In this document: positions 14,201-26,080 of the stretch, in pieces
Position numbering within the stretch: the first letter of the stretch is position 1
How the letters are laid out: every line of letters starts with the position of its first letter
From: Colletotrichum lupini
Taxonomy: Eukaryota; Ascomycota; Sordariomycetes; Glomerellales; Glomerellaceae
Assembly (NCBI RefSeq): GCF_023278565.1
Contig: NC_064678.1
Span: 5,518,001-5,582,000 of the forward strand
DNA length: 64,000 bases
Direction of reading: 5' to 3'
Translations under genes and position numbers: made by a program
Notes under the pieces: generated by a model
Seen by the model: only the letters and a program-made list of their open reading frames with translations
What the model was told of the DNA's origin: nothing
Databases searched by the model: none

Positions 14201-14713
14201 GCTGCCCTGTAACTTCCAGAAAACAGAGGAAAGTGTCTCGGAGTTTGTTGGCTGTCACTTGTGGGTGGTGTAACTCCTTGCAGCAGGATCCGTTGCTTGT
14301 CTGGCTGAGAGCTTGTCAAGACTTGTGAAGATGGCGATTGCTCCATCTCGAGTTGACTCGTTCTCTTGAAAGACCCCTTCAACCTCGACCTAATTCAAAC
14401 GGGAGGGCAACAGCGCCAAGGGACCATTTTGCGTGCTCGGCAAGTGATAATCGCCTCAAGTCCGTCCCGGATTCGGATTCGGCAGCACCGGCGAGCTTCA
14501 AAGGCACGTGGAATCATCGGCCGTGTGTCGAAAGTCTGTCCATATCGACAGAACCAAACATTGGTTATTTGTCGTGTCGTCTGTAACAAGGTTTCGTGAG
14601 GCAACGTGGGCCAGGCACGCTACCATGTTGCCCTCTTGTCCAGGTACTGTGCATTGTCTCGCTTACTACTCTGAACGGAGGTCCTTTGCGCATCATTACA
14701 CAGCGCGAATCCG
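8210..14713. other. Long upstream region of the transcription factor, no convincing gene
   Basis: About 6.5 kb on the 5' side of the Zn2Cys6 gene without a supported gene. On the TF sense (minus) strand it is rich in pyrimidine tracts and CA/CT runs, as in long fungal leaders and promoters. Many GTAC- and GGTAC-containing words recur between 8650 and 10300. It also holds simple repeats near 8460-8510 (AAGCAATC-like), 12140-12160 (CGCT repeats) and a 22-nt A run at 10110-10131. The longer open frames (for example 9142-9885 plus, 8939-9532 minus, 13683-14258 minus) are low-complexity or lack domain signatures, so I treat them as chance. An unrecognised lineage-specific gene or lncRNA cannot be excluded. 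Confidence 0.5.
10110..10131 (+). repeat. 22-nt poly-A tract
   Basis: A run of 22 A inside the gene-poor upstream region. No 3' end of a retroelement or target-site duplication is recognisable beside it. Confidence 0.9.
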
Positions 14714-15247
14714 TCACTGTACGACATCGACATTTCTGTCATTGTCGGTGCTCAAGTGCGTCATGTCCAACACTTCAGGCTCGAGCTTGGACATGCAGTT
14801 GCAGGTACAGCCACCCTGTCTCTGGATGCTTGTCCCAAGAACATGTCGGAGGCCGAAAACCCCATCGACGAGCCTCGGATTATCGATAATTGACAGCTCA
14901 TCGGGGGCTTTTTGGGGCTGCGGCGGCCAACGCGAGATAGCTGCGTGCGACAGATGCGAGTGCTGATATAAGATGCGGCGGATATGGTCCGCAAGTACAT
15001 GGCTTAGTACCCTCCAGCCTCGAGCGAAAGAGCGGCCCCCTCCGACTTACTCCAAATTCATTGCCGCATCTTGCTTGTTAGTGAGAGGCTCGTCATCCAG
15101 CAGGGGGGATGAGAGGAGAGAGAAAAGAGCCACGCCTCCAAATCTCCTTAGCTTCGAAAACGGGTCAAAGGCTACCGAGCCCAGCCCGAGCGCAATGTAC
15201 CGAGGAAAATCCTGTGGAAGATCCCTACCTCGTCCAGCGACTGGCAT
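14714..15247 (-). CDS. Tentative small two-exon gene or remnant, unknown function
   Basis: Two open stretches on the minus strand join in frame across a plausible 48-nt intron (15003-15050, donor GTAAGT, acceptor CTAAG). Exon 1 would be 15247-15051 and exon 2 15002-14714, giving about 161 aa from the ATG at 15247. The frame stays open for some 20 further codons upstream without an ATG, so the true 5' end is uncertain. The product has mixed, non-repetitive composition with a Cys-x-Cys-x-Cys-like patch (GGCTCNC) near its end. I recognise no domain. Several other minus-strand coding-like pieces lie upstream, so this may be the tail of a larger decayed gene. Confidence 0.25.
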
Positions 15248-18200
15248 TTGGGGTATGGTCAACGTGACCAGCGCAAAGCAGCCGACTCTAGTACAAGCGC
15301 GCTTTCAGTCGTGACAACTCTGCGTGCGAGGCTGGACAAGTGAGGCGTGCGGTCGTCAGTGGTATCACGGGACATGGTGGCATGCAAGCGGTGTGCCGCT
15401 CTGGCAAAAATATTGCTGAGGTCGTCGTCATAGCCATAGCAATTGTTGCCAGTCCCGATCACAAAGTTATCACATCCATAAATCTCCACCAATGCCTAGC
15501 CACTCGTCGTACGGATAGTGTAAAGCAATTTACAACGCCGTTACGCCAATGAACTGTATTCAAGCTTGTTCCCTGGGCGGGCTGTCGGCATCTCCATTTC
15601 GTTGTCGGGGGTCATGGAAGCACCCGTCGCACTCGAACCGTCTCAATAAATGCCCGACTGTGGTCTCTGAGAGATAAATGCGACCCCATGGCCTGGGGCT
15701 ACGTCCGAAAGGGGCACAACCGAGTAGCCAGTGAAGTGTGCCCTCGAGATATTCATGGCAAACAGCTGTAACAGGAGGTACTCGTTCTCTGCCAGCTGTG
15801 TTGCAGGGTCCTCACAAGGCTTTCCCTGGAAGTCTTCAGCAACACCCAAAAATAAGTAGTACATATCTTTTTCTCCTCTGCCGCTGCCGATATCAGATAT
15901 AATAGAACGTACCCCATGCCTTGATCAATGTGCGTTCGCAGCGGTTGCGGCCTCTCATCGAGGTCAATAAGATTGAAAGTGCCGAGTGTCTCTCTTCCGA
16001 ACAAGGGCAAAGGCGGTTGAGCTGGTAAAATGATGTCGGAGTTCGCTCCGTTGGCAGTGCCTGGTCACTTGTCTTCTCCAAAGTCCCCGGGCTCAACGCT
16101 GGGCAGAATACCTCACGGCCGGGCCCTTCGAGATGAGATCACTTCGCCAATGATTTAGGTTTCCGGCACCCAGGCTTCTCACATAAAGTCCAATAAACAC
16201 CGTTTGCTGCCATGAATGACTGGACGGTTTTGATATGTCAATCGACCGTGCAAGTGACACAAGATATGAGCCGATACGACCCACCCAACAAGGCGCCAGC
16301 GTTGTTTGATGACATCCAGCTTCGTCTCGTATCTGAGAGACTCCATCAAAAGGACAAAGTCGCCTGCCAATATTGCTTTCAAATCAGTCACCGCCTTTTG
16401 TAGCCTGCGGTAGTGAGTAGAGTTCTTGATCTGCAGACGCTGACGACCATCAGTGGGCCGGTGTGGTTGACGACGATGGCTATACGTCCAAATTGGCTGG
16501 TTCCTATTAGGTTCCAAGTCTAATCAGCAGAACGTTGTTAGTCCACAAACCCCCGCCATGTCAGTAAGCTTGAGGTCATAAATCCTCATTTCGTCAGAGA
16601 ATTACGCACAATTCCGCGCTGGCTGCAACTGCCGCAGCATAGGCGGCTGCTCGCCCCTGGGGTTTCGTTCGGGAAACGGTGAGTAAACTGTCGCGTCGCG
16701 AGATGTGCTGGCTAGATCTGTAACCGTATCACAACTTTCCTCTTGGGCTGCCATGATCGCCAAGTAAGGTTCTGGGGCGCAGATGTTATCCTGTGAAATC
16801 CTTACCCTCGATGAGAGTATCACTTGCTTTGTATGTATGGCTTCAGCTCCTCTATCCCAAAGTGACTGAATGATCTTCGGGCTCAACCTGTTGCCTACCC
16901 AGAAGCCGCTATAGGCAGACGCTGCACAATGACAGCCATCGAAGCAGCTATTCCGTTCTGCACCAAGTAGCGGACAGGGCAGTATCGGGGATGGGGTGAC
17001 TTTGACTCGAAGGTTGCATTGCTAGGCTGTTCCCTGTAGCATAAGCCTGCCGACTTGCTCTCAACGTCCGTGGGCTTAGCTGCAGGAAGCCGTGCAGAAG
17101 GGCGGCGCGGCGGCATTATGAGCTGCGTATCAAGCACGCCGGACAGGTAGGGTCCTGGGCAAAGCGTCCGAGCACAAGCCCACCATGAGGTTTCGAGACA
17201 GGAAGTCGATGTCTCCCATCCACTATTGTGCAAGAAAGGATACAGTGTCGTCAGAGACAGCTTGACGGGCGCACACAACCACCAGAAGCCTGTGGCAGAC
17301 TTATCCGCGAAGGTGTCCTTGTAGGGATAGCAGGTCGGCGAGTTGCGCCGGGGAAGACGGAAGCTAGACTTCTGTTCGTCTCGTCTCAAAACTGCCCGTA
17401 GTGTAGTGTAGAGCGGCTCGACCAAATGCGAGGCAGCCGTTGGGCGGTTAAGGAACTCAAAGGCGTGTCCACGAAGGAAGTGGCTGTCTTCCATGGAACG
17501 CGGGATGCGGGGAACAAATCTAGTTGGAGGATCGACAGGGTTCGCCTTCAATAGTCGCATTGACGACCGAAGTTTGTCCTCCACGACGCCTGCCGCTGTT
17601 CCTGACTGACCCGAAACTAGCCTGCCGTGACTGCTTCGAAGTCCGCACAGCCATTGTTCTTCATCTCCATGGGGGGGGGGGATGTGATATTCGTAATGGC
17701 TGATGACTTGGGCGGGAGCCGCCACACATAGGCGACGTGCATGCCCGGCTGGCATCGCCTTCGGCAGCAAGCCTTGCAGCTTGGATCAGTATCGGTGATT
17801 GCGAATGAGCTCCTTCTCCGATTCTGGCTGGTGCGGTCGCTTTCCCAAAGGGCCCAAAAGAGCAACCCGAGGAGATGTTGGAGGTTCGGAGATTGGTGCA
17901 CCGCCGACTGGAGACGAAGGTTTACCAGGGTTTGCTAGGGTATCTGAGAGAACCAGGCGGCCATGTCGCAAAATTCAACGCATTGTAGATAAGACGCAGG
18001 CGGCAAGCCTCTTGAGTCCTTGACTCTCCATTCTCTTGATGCTCCGGGCGGCGGCAGGCGTCGGCTTGGTGCGTTAGAACGAACCTGTTCCACTGTTCCA
18101 CAGAATACTACCGTTGTGCTGACGGTCGGTCTATCGAAAATGACATCTGAACATTGGCGATGAGAAGAACAGCCGTGCCGATTACGGCTTAGGTCGCAAC

Positions 18201-21200
18201 GGGCGGGGTGGGATGGCCGTCAGAGGTACAAAGCACACCTGGCCCAGATATGTTGCACTGTTATCATAGGAGCGCCAGTCATATGGACTGTTTGGTTTCT
18301 GGCAATCCTGTTTTGAGGCCAGCATGTGTTGCCACAGAAGGTTTTCTTTCAGCCCAAAAACTACCCGAGAGATTGCCTGAGCCGTAGGGCGCTCGCTCGT
18401 AAGGGAAATAATCGACCTTGTTCCCTGCAATATCCGATAGCTTATTCGTAGTTACTCTGAAGCGACGGTATGCGTATACACAGCTGCGGCTGAAAAGCGA
18501 GGATTTACTTCCATTAGACGGATAGGTGAGGGTTGAAAGCCAATCCGTAGGATTAGAGTAACAGCGCAGACCCGCTGGGTGCCCCTCGCTTTTGTCATTT
18601 CTCAGGATCTTTCGGTCTGCAGCGCACAGGACCTGTTCTCCGAACCTTGTATCAAGATGCCTTCGGATTTCAACAGCAACCCCTCAGGTTTTGGGCCGTT
18701 GTGTTCTCACGAGCTGACACACCAGGCTGCCCACAAGCAATGACACCTTCAAATCTGATAATCAAAACGCGCTTTCCTGACTCTTGAAGAATTCGGAACC
18801 TCGGTTGGCGGTGTAAGATATTCGACAGTGGTCCGAGCTTGGTTCATTTTCCGATCACGCACTTTAATCAGGCCATTATTCGTACTGTCACACCGAGACC
18901 AAGGATCAACATTGTTCGTCTTGACCGGTCAAACTAGCAGGCGTCTCCGGTAGTTTCCTTACGAGTTCCGTGTGTGCGAGTTGGCCAGTCAAGAGACTCG
19001 AGACGTGGTCGTTAGAAAAGGCTTCGTGACTTGAGCTGTGGCAATGCTTTTCGGCCGGCATTGCGTCGATCATCCCGAGCTGCGTTGGGGGCCCTCGCAT
19101 ATCATTCGAAATTTCAGAGGCAGCGCCACAGGCGGGAAGGCAAGCACCGCAACGGGAACGGAGCGTGTTGTGTCTTAGAATAGCAGCCGCATTGCTTGCT
19201 GAACCAGTCTTATTTGCAAACAAGCGCCTGGAATAAACGTGCCTCCTACCGCAGGCGGCTGACACGTATATCGGTCAAGAAAATCGCACCAGCTGGAAGC
19301 CACGTGGCGCAGGTGCTTTGTTGATAGAACTTCGCCCTCAAGGTTACTTAAAACGTTCTAGGCAGTTGTCGGAAACGACAATAACTTGTGTGAGTACATA
19401 CTGCCGTGTATTCGGTACGTCCAGCTTTCATAGCGTCCGGGCCGAATCAGTTCCCCGTCGAATAACGCTTCTGGCGTTCCGTTGCTGGAGACAATTTCCA
19501 ATTTAGATCCGGGGCCAAGAGCTCGAGAAGGTTGAACCGCCGTTCCATCCCCCGAGACTAAGATCAAGTAGTCGCTTAGCCAGAAGCTGAAACGAAGCCA
19601 CCGTCATAATGAAGGGGATTGCTCCATCCAGTCACGTCGAGATCCTGGACATGAGGTTGGCACGTCGGATCCATCGGTGGGCTGTCGGTGAGCATGGACA
19701 TATTGCAACACGGTGGCCGTTGGTCCAGACAGTTGTTAATTTTTTTTTGGCGTGCTCCGCTTCTTCCTTTGCTTCCTTTTTCTTCAACTCGTCGGTAGAT
19801 GCCGGTCTGGCAGTCTGACAGACATCGTCCCCGTTCTCCGTGCGCATATTAGGTGGCCACGAAGTCCAACGGCCGGGGAAATTTGTCAATGACAAGCTGG
19901 AAAGGAGATACTAGCGCTAGACCGGGATAGGCACTCTTCTGGCTGTAACAGAGTACATCCTTTTTTGCGAACGATCTGCCGTGATATTCTTCAACGAAAT
20001 CCTGGCCCCTTTTGCAGTGTTTCGAGCCTTCGAGGGACAGTGGCCCCAGTGCTACCAGCGATGAAGAGTACTGAGCGGTGCGGTACACGTGTTAGTGGAT
20101 AATACGACCATGTCTGATCGCGTCGCCTCCGGTTCATGCTCATCATATCCGAAGATCTCTCAAGCTTGCGCAGTCCGCCATGAAAGCCCTTCGCGGTCTA
20201 GGGGAATCCTTAAGTGAGGAATACTTTTGCCTAATACGGCTATTGCACGCAGTATCCGTATGCAGGTCGAAAAAGTTGTTGGCACAAGCGATGTGTTGCC
20301 AACTACAACATCGGTGTACCGTTGCATCATCAGTCACATGACGAGAGCGACACCGAAACTGTGATACGCCCCCTTGCGGATCGCGTGGCCCTCAGGGATA
20401 GATCAAACTCCAAGTTGAGCCTGATGCCTGAATGTTGCAAATCTAGGTGGGAAATGTCGTCAAGCAGCCCAAGGGTTCTGCTGTGCGAGGACTGTCAAGC
20501 GGTCAAAGCGGGTTGCACATGGCTGAACAGACTTTCGTCGCAAGGTCGACGAATGTTGATCTCGATGCCCAACTACAACCATGAACGGCGTTTCCGACTT
20601 CCATCTCTATTGCGGACGGCACAATGCCTTGTTCTGATAGTGTACCCCTAAATATCTCCGCCGGCCTAGTGTCGCCGCCAGAGGCAAATTTTTCGTGTTC
20701 CAGTTTACACACAGCGGGCGCCGAAAAGGGGTTCTGTTACGTTGCAGCGCAGGCCATGCTCAGTGCTAACAGCTGAGGTGGGTGGACCGCAAGAGCAAGA
20801 TTCTACTGTGTATATCGTCCAGATTGCCAGAGGCACAGAGCTCACGGAACTGACTTTTCTTGTGTTGCAAGGGAGTCAAGCCGATCTCCGATTTCCGATT
20901 TCAACCAAAGCCCTGGTCGCGATACGCCAAGCTGGATTGAGATTTCCTTTTCTATGTGTCGGGGGGTCCTGGGGCTTGCCCTCATCGGCTCTCAAAATTT
21001 CCTCTGATGCGTGTCATTGGGCATTGTAAGTAGGTTGCTCAAAATTGGCGAACATGACAATGTGTGAGCCTGATATGAGTGCGGTCTTGCACAAGCATGT
21101 CCGGCATTAGAATCGAACTCGCTAACTGACAGAACATGTGTGCTGAGCCCATCGCGCATTCCGTTATCAGCGGCAAAAATAGAGTCTGAACCCTTCAGTG

Positions 21201-22975
21201 AAGCTCTCCCGGAGCGGGTGAGGTGATCGGGTGACCTGCCGGATGAGACCCCCACACCGGCAGCCGGACATCTAGAACCGTACCCGCCTCCATTCCGGTC
21301 CGGTGTGTCGGATGCGACCCCAAGTCGGAGCGAGGCACCAACCGTGTACGAAAGCGGTCAAACAGTGTTGCTTAGTAAGCTGCGTCTGTGAGACTCGGGC
21401 TGTGTTCTGTTCATGCCTGAACATATGCCTTCGTAACGACTGAATTTGGTTTGGATGACATTCTACAGCATTCGCTGCCTTCATACTTCGTCACCTTGTC
21501 GTCTTTCAGTGAACCGATGGCCGGTTATGCACTGAGAGCTGTCCCGAAGGCCAACAGTATGTATGCATACCCCAGTAAAGCCGGGGAGTCGGCCATATCA
21601 CCGAAATGGAGTCTCTCGCTTCACATTGAGGACGTACGATTTGCGATCCGTTGTGATATAAGATTCTCAGTTGAGTACCAATGGCTCTCAGGGGTAGAAT
21701 CATTGGGCGGACGTATGTTCCATACCTGCAGAATTAAGAGTTGTCATCAGCGTCAGGATCGTGCGATGTCTAGATTTCTTTCCCCTTGGGCTTGACGTGT
21801 GATGTATTCAATCTCGACGGCAGTTGGTTACAGGTATGAGCTCTGCGGTCTATGGTGAAAGGTCGCTGACGGTGGGCGGAGAGATTGTGCCGACGCCATT
21901 TTCCATCGCCTGCTCTGACTTGGTATCGACGTAGACTGCCAAGGTTTGAATGGGACTTTCACCCCGACCTCGCACTCTTCTCTTTCTATGCCGACATGAG
22001 TCAAATTGTGAATGACCCTGGGCTGCTCCCCTTGTTTCTGCTGCGCTTCGTAAACTTGACAAGAAAGCCTTTCGTCTAGTCCTAGAAATAGACTACATAG
22101 CGCCTAGCGTCGCCAGCTGCTTCAATTCGTCAAAATTCGCTCGAGCATAGATGATGTCGTACCAAAGCGGTCGACAGCAGACGGTTGGCGCGCAAACTGG
22201 TGGGTATGGCAGGCGCTGAGAGTCTATCGCAAACAAATCTTAGTTTCTGTTCCGAGTCTTGGTGGGTATCTTGCTAAGCGAAACCTGTGTTCCAACAAAC
22301 TTCATCGGACTTGGCCACGATGTATTTCCTCCATACAAAGTTGCGGAAAAAAGAAACTGGAACCCACGAGAAATACATAGATACAGCGGGACACTCATCC
22401 GTGGTAGGCAAGATAAGCTTGCTATGTCTCTTGAACAAACGAAAGGAGAAAACATGCGGCGTTGTCGGGCGTAGAGCGTTTGCGAGGTCAGGGCCAATCC
22501 GTCAATAAGCCGGTTGTTCCAAGCGCTCCATGTGTGGGATCGAGACAGCTTAGAGGTTAGATGGCAGATCCTGGCAGTGACTGGGTGTCTAGCGGCGGCT
22601 GATTCGATGGGTGCTTCATTATGGAACGGCCTTCTGCATTCGGTCATCATTGAGATATGACGTCGCTGACCACGCCGAATATTCATGTCGAGCGTGCCGT
22701 GGATCTTGTGACCGACATATTTGCTACTCTTTCTTACAAGAGCAAACAATGAACAAGGCTGTGCAAGTCCACGACTGTCCCCGTGCATGCAAGTACCAGA
22801 TGCCGAGTTGCCGTGTCTCGATTGCTCACCCGATCGCTAAATGAGGATCCATACTTGTTCCGGGTTGCTGGCAACGGTCGCCAAGTGCAAAAGTGCCAGC
22901 AAGTCGAGCGGTGACAAGGGTTTGGCGGGGAGTGTTGGAACCAACATCTCGGAAAGTGAGAGATCCAGAGAGGTT
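15248..22975. other. Gene-poor region with scattered short coding-like pieces
   Basis: No complete gene can be supported over about 7.7 kb. On the minus strand, open pieces at about 15643-16096, 16179-16517, 16602-16886 and 16895-17770 have protein-like composition, but they are separated by stops or by introns too short to accept (34-35 nt). From 18000 to 22900 only short frames exist. The pattern fits decayed genes or a fast-evolving intergenic region. There are no terminal repeats, reverse transcriptase or transposase motifs that I can recognise. An 11-nt G run is at 17671-17681. Confidence 0.45.
16895..17770 (-). pseudogene. Unidentified open frame, possible gene remnant
   Basis: An open stretch of about 290 codons on the minus strand with no ATG at its beginning; the first ATG is a few codons in. 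Composition is mixed, with a Trp/Cys/Leu-rich middle, and no domain is recognised. It sits in a run of broken minus-strand frames from about 15640 to 17970, which suggests a decayed multi-exon gene rather than an intact one. Chance openness in GC-rich DNA remains possible. Confidence 0.2.
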
Positions 22976-23788
22976 CTAGGCATTATCGGGATCGCTCAGT
23001 TTTTGTCGTTTGGTTGCCCTTTTCCAGGACCCAACGTCAGCGAAACCGACATGGGCTGTCTCCCGGCTCACGTGTCCGAGCACAGGATAAGTTGGCGTGT
23101 TGGTCGCGGCGCGTGGTTCTTGATACGTCGGGTTGCTGTCCTCGGGTAGTTGGAGGCCCTCGGTGAAGACCATGTCTCCTTTGCTTCCTAAGACGTCTCT
23201 GCCAGCCTCTTCGAGCAAAATGCCCAAGGCGATTAAGGCCGACTCATCCATACTTCTCTCGTCAATATTGCGAGCGCCAACTTGGTACGAAAGATTGCGC
23301 TTTGGGCCGCCAAGGGCAGAATAAAAGTAGCTCGCATAGGTGTGTACGGATTTGAGAAGATCAGAATCCGGCAGGGATGTGCGACCACCGTCTGTGAGGT
23401 TCCGGTCATGTGCCATGTAGACATCGAACTCGGCAAAGCGCTCGGGTGCTGACTTGCGACGGAACAGAACCTCCTCCGGGGCTAACGCGGAAGCGTTGAT
23501 GGGATGTCTAGTCAGCCTGGGCGGTTTGGAGCTGGCGTGAGGCGTCTTCTCATCTTGAACAGCGGCATTCAATGCGGTGTCAAATATGATTCTTCCTGGT
23601 AGTGAGTTGGTACTAATTCAGATAGAGAGGCCTAGGCTTGGGTCATGCTTACCTGCAACAGCATCGTAGACGCTGGCATGTCTTTGCGACCGCTTAGCTT
23701 CTTCTGGTGGACGTTGAACAAGCTCAGGGCCATGTGCATCAGACTGGTCGTACATGTCTGAGCGCTGATCTGCCAGTTGTTCTTCCAT
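22976..23788 (-). CDS. Conserved fungal protein of unknown function
   Basis: Two exons, 23788-23653 and 23595-22976, join across a 57-nt intron (donor GTAAGC, acceptor CCAG) to encode about 251 aa. The first ATG of the MEEQLADQ frame was taken as start. The central part (about residues 95-190) has the look of a conserved helical domain, with a 'DLLK..H.YAS.FY' segment followed by 'SMDE(S)ALIALGILLEE' and 'GD.VFTEG'. I recall similar segments from many Pezizomycotina hypothetical proteins, but I can assign no named domain. A basic KRATKRQK patch near the C-terminus could be a nuclear localisation signal (inference). It is transcribed divergently from the CSA-like gene, separated by about 780 bp. 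Gene reality is fairly sure; function is unknown. Confidence 0.75.
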
Positions 23789-24570
23789 GATGACAAGGTC
23801 TCTGGTTGTTCCCTCTGGTTGTTCCCCTATAGGTAAGTCCTGGGACGTTGTTGTCGCCGACGAAAGCTGGCATACAAAAACACTTGAGAGAGCGGAAGCG
23901 CCGAGTATTGTCTTGGTAGATGGATGGCACCTATACTCCGTAGTCGTTGGCTCTCGATACAACAGATCTGGTTCTCTGCAGCTGGCCAAAAAGAGGACGA
24001 GTATTGGGTTGTCGTCTACGCCGTCAGTGGCACATGTCTTGAGGAAGTTATGAAGACGTTGGGGAGGGCGTTGCCTGAAAGACGAGAGGCAGATTTGAGT
24101 CTTTACCCTTCAAATTCAATTTCTCAAGTTGGGCAGGAATGTCCTGACCGACCTTGCCGTTCTTGCCCAGAGTCTGAGAGAATGGAAGGTTCTGAAGGGT
24201 GGGGCTCAAGTACAGTCTGGCCAATGAACGGGCCTCTATCTGGTTCCTTCCTCTCTCCCAGGTGGGCAAGTGCACCTGGAATAGCAACCGTCCGTAGGGC
24301 AGCCACAGGGTAGCCACAGGGGGTAGGTGCGCTGGAAAGAGCCCATTGCTGACATCATCACCACTGTCTCTGGCAACCTCATCTTCCCATCCACCAGTCT
24401 TACCTGGTAGGTACCTTCCCTCGGTACCTCAGCCTTAGCCTCAGTCTCAGCCTCATCAACATCCCATGTTAAACTTCGACCACACACCTAACGTCAAACT
24501 CGCCTGAAATTCTCCAAAACGGCTTCTCATCTCGGGTCACCTTGTCACTTCAAGGCCCAGTCCCAGATGA
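23789..24570. promoter_or_regulatory. Shared intergenic region of a head-to-head gene pair
   Basis: About 780 bp between the start codons of the minus-strand hypothetical gene and the plus-strand CSA-like gene. It must carry both promoters. No TATA box or specific operator stands out. GGTACC/GTACCT-type words occur near 24410-24430. Confidence 0.5.
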
Positions 24571-26080
24571 ATGCAGTCCCGTTTATTTGCCCGCTCAACA
24601 GGTGAGCTGAGCCCGGACGACTTTGCGCAAGCGACCGCCTCGGGGCTCGTCCGATCCTTTGCCGCCGCTCCACAGCACCGGTTCGACGGAGAAGGAGCCG
24701 AACCCGAAGAAGAGGGCCGACATGTGAATCTTTGGGCTCACCGCATTGGTGTCAACGCACTGGCCTTGGACAAGTTTGATGGTCGTTTGTACGTATCTCA
24801 TCTATCTACACTTCCACTCTCTACCGCTCTGCGTTTTCTAATACCAGATACGTCATGGTAGACTTCTTTCTGGCGGCGCAGACGGATCTGTGAAGCTCTG
24901 GGACCTTCATCAAGAGAGCAATCCTCACAAATCTCACATCTTTCAACCCATTGCCAATATTTCCCGGTCTATTGGAGATGAGACAAATACCCACAAGCAC
25001 GGCATTACTCATCTTGATTTCTACCCTTTCGACAACGAGGCCTTTCTCTCCAGTTCCTTTGACCGCTCGCTCAAGCTATGGTCTACTCAACGCATGACTG
25101 TATCCGCCAATTTCGATCTCAATGCCAATATCTACACCCATGCCACCAGCCCCATTGCCAATCATCTCTTGGTCGCCTGCGCGACCCAGCATTCGTCGGT
25201 TCGCTTGGTCGACCTCAAGTCAGGAACGTCGATTCGCTCGCTGGTAGCACATGGAGGCGCTGTTTTATCGGCAGCCTGGAGTCCTCGTCAGGAGCATGCT
25301 CTTGCAACCGGACATGTCGACGGGAAAGTCCGCGTCTGGGACATACGGCGCGCCTCTGGCTTGGTCGGCCAGCTCGATCAGGAGGATAGCCTCGGCATTG
25401 TACACCGCTTCGACCATGCCATGGCTTCTGGCCTTCATTGGAAGCGTATGCCTCATTTCCGCAACTCAGCTCGAGCTCACAATGAGGGTGTCAACGGCTT
25501 GACCTGGACCGACGATGGCAAGTACATCGTCTCAGCCGGCTTGGATTGTCGAATCCGTGTTTGGGATGCTGCTACTGGCGCGAACACGCTAGCTAGTTTT
25601 GGCTCCCTGATACAGAATCAACAGCCAAAGACCGTCAACATGTTTGTGACGCCCGCTCGTTTGACGCCATCACGTCGGGATCTCCTATTTTATCCCAACG
25701 AGCAAGAGATCCTGGTCATGGACCTACATGAGGGCACCCTGGTAACGCGTCTACGAGTTCCTGGACCTCATGCAGCGGCCGTATATCAGAACAATGGCTT
25801 GAATGTCAAGAATCGCACAATGAGTATGGTGTGGCGTGGTAGTGGTGGTTCCGGTTTGCAAAAGGGGCCTATAATGGGAGGCGGGACCTCTTTTGGTGCC
25901 GTCTACACGGCTCACTTGGACGGCCAGATTCGTTCCTGGATGCCCCGGCTGCCCGGGCCTGAAGACGACGATGATACCCCGGATCCCCAGGATGCCAATG
26001 AGGAGGAAAGAAGTCGCAAGCGCAAGGCACTAGATGACGCCTTTAGGAGTCTCATGGGCAAGCAGATTACGTTTAGTTGA
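24571..26080 (+). CDS. WD40 protein of the CSA/ERCC8 (Rad28) DNA repair family
   Basis: Encodes about 484 aa in two exons, 24571-24792 and 24848-26080, with a 55-nt intron (GTATCT...CAG). The alternative donor GTACGT two codons earlier would break the frame. The protein is a WD-repeat propeller: recognisable blades end in 'VKLWDL' (about residue 90), 'LKLWST', 'VRVWDI' and 'IRVWDA', with the 'LSGGADG' preceding blade one. A charged tail 'RSRKRKALDD' precedes the end. N-terminal features, blade order and the C-terminal 'GQIRSW' block match fungal ERCC8/CSA proteins. In that family the propeller is a DDB1-CUL4 substrate receptor in transcription-coupled nucleotide excision repair, acting in the nucleus. 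The neighbour is a divergent unknown gene. Family assignment is good; the repair role is by family. Confidence 0.88.

Noticed and set aside
15643..16096. Two minus-strand frames that join in frame across GTACGT...GGCAG
   Set aside because: The implied intron would be 35 nt, below the size usually spliced in filamentous fungi, so no gene model is offered.
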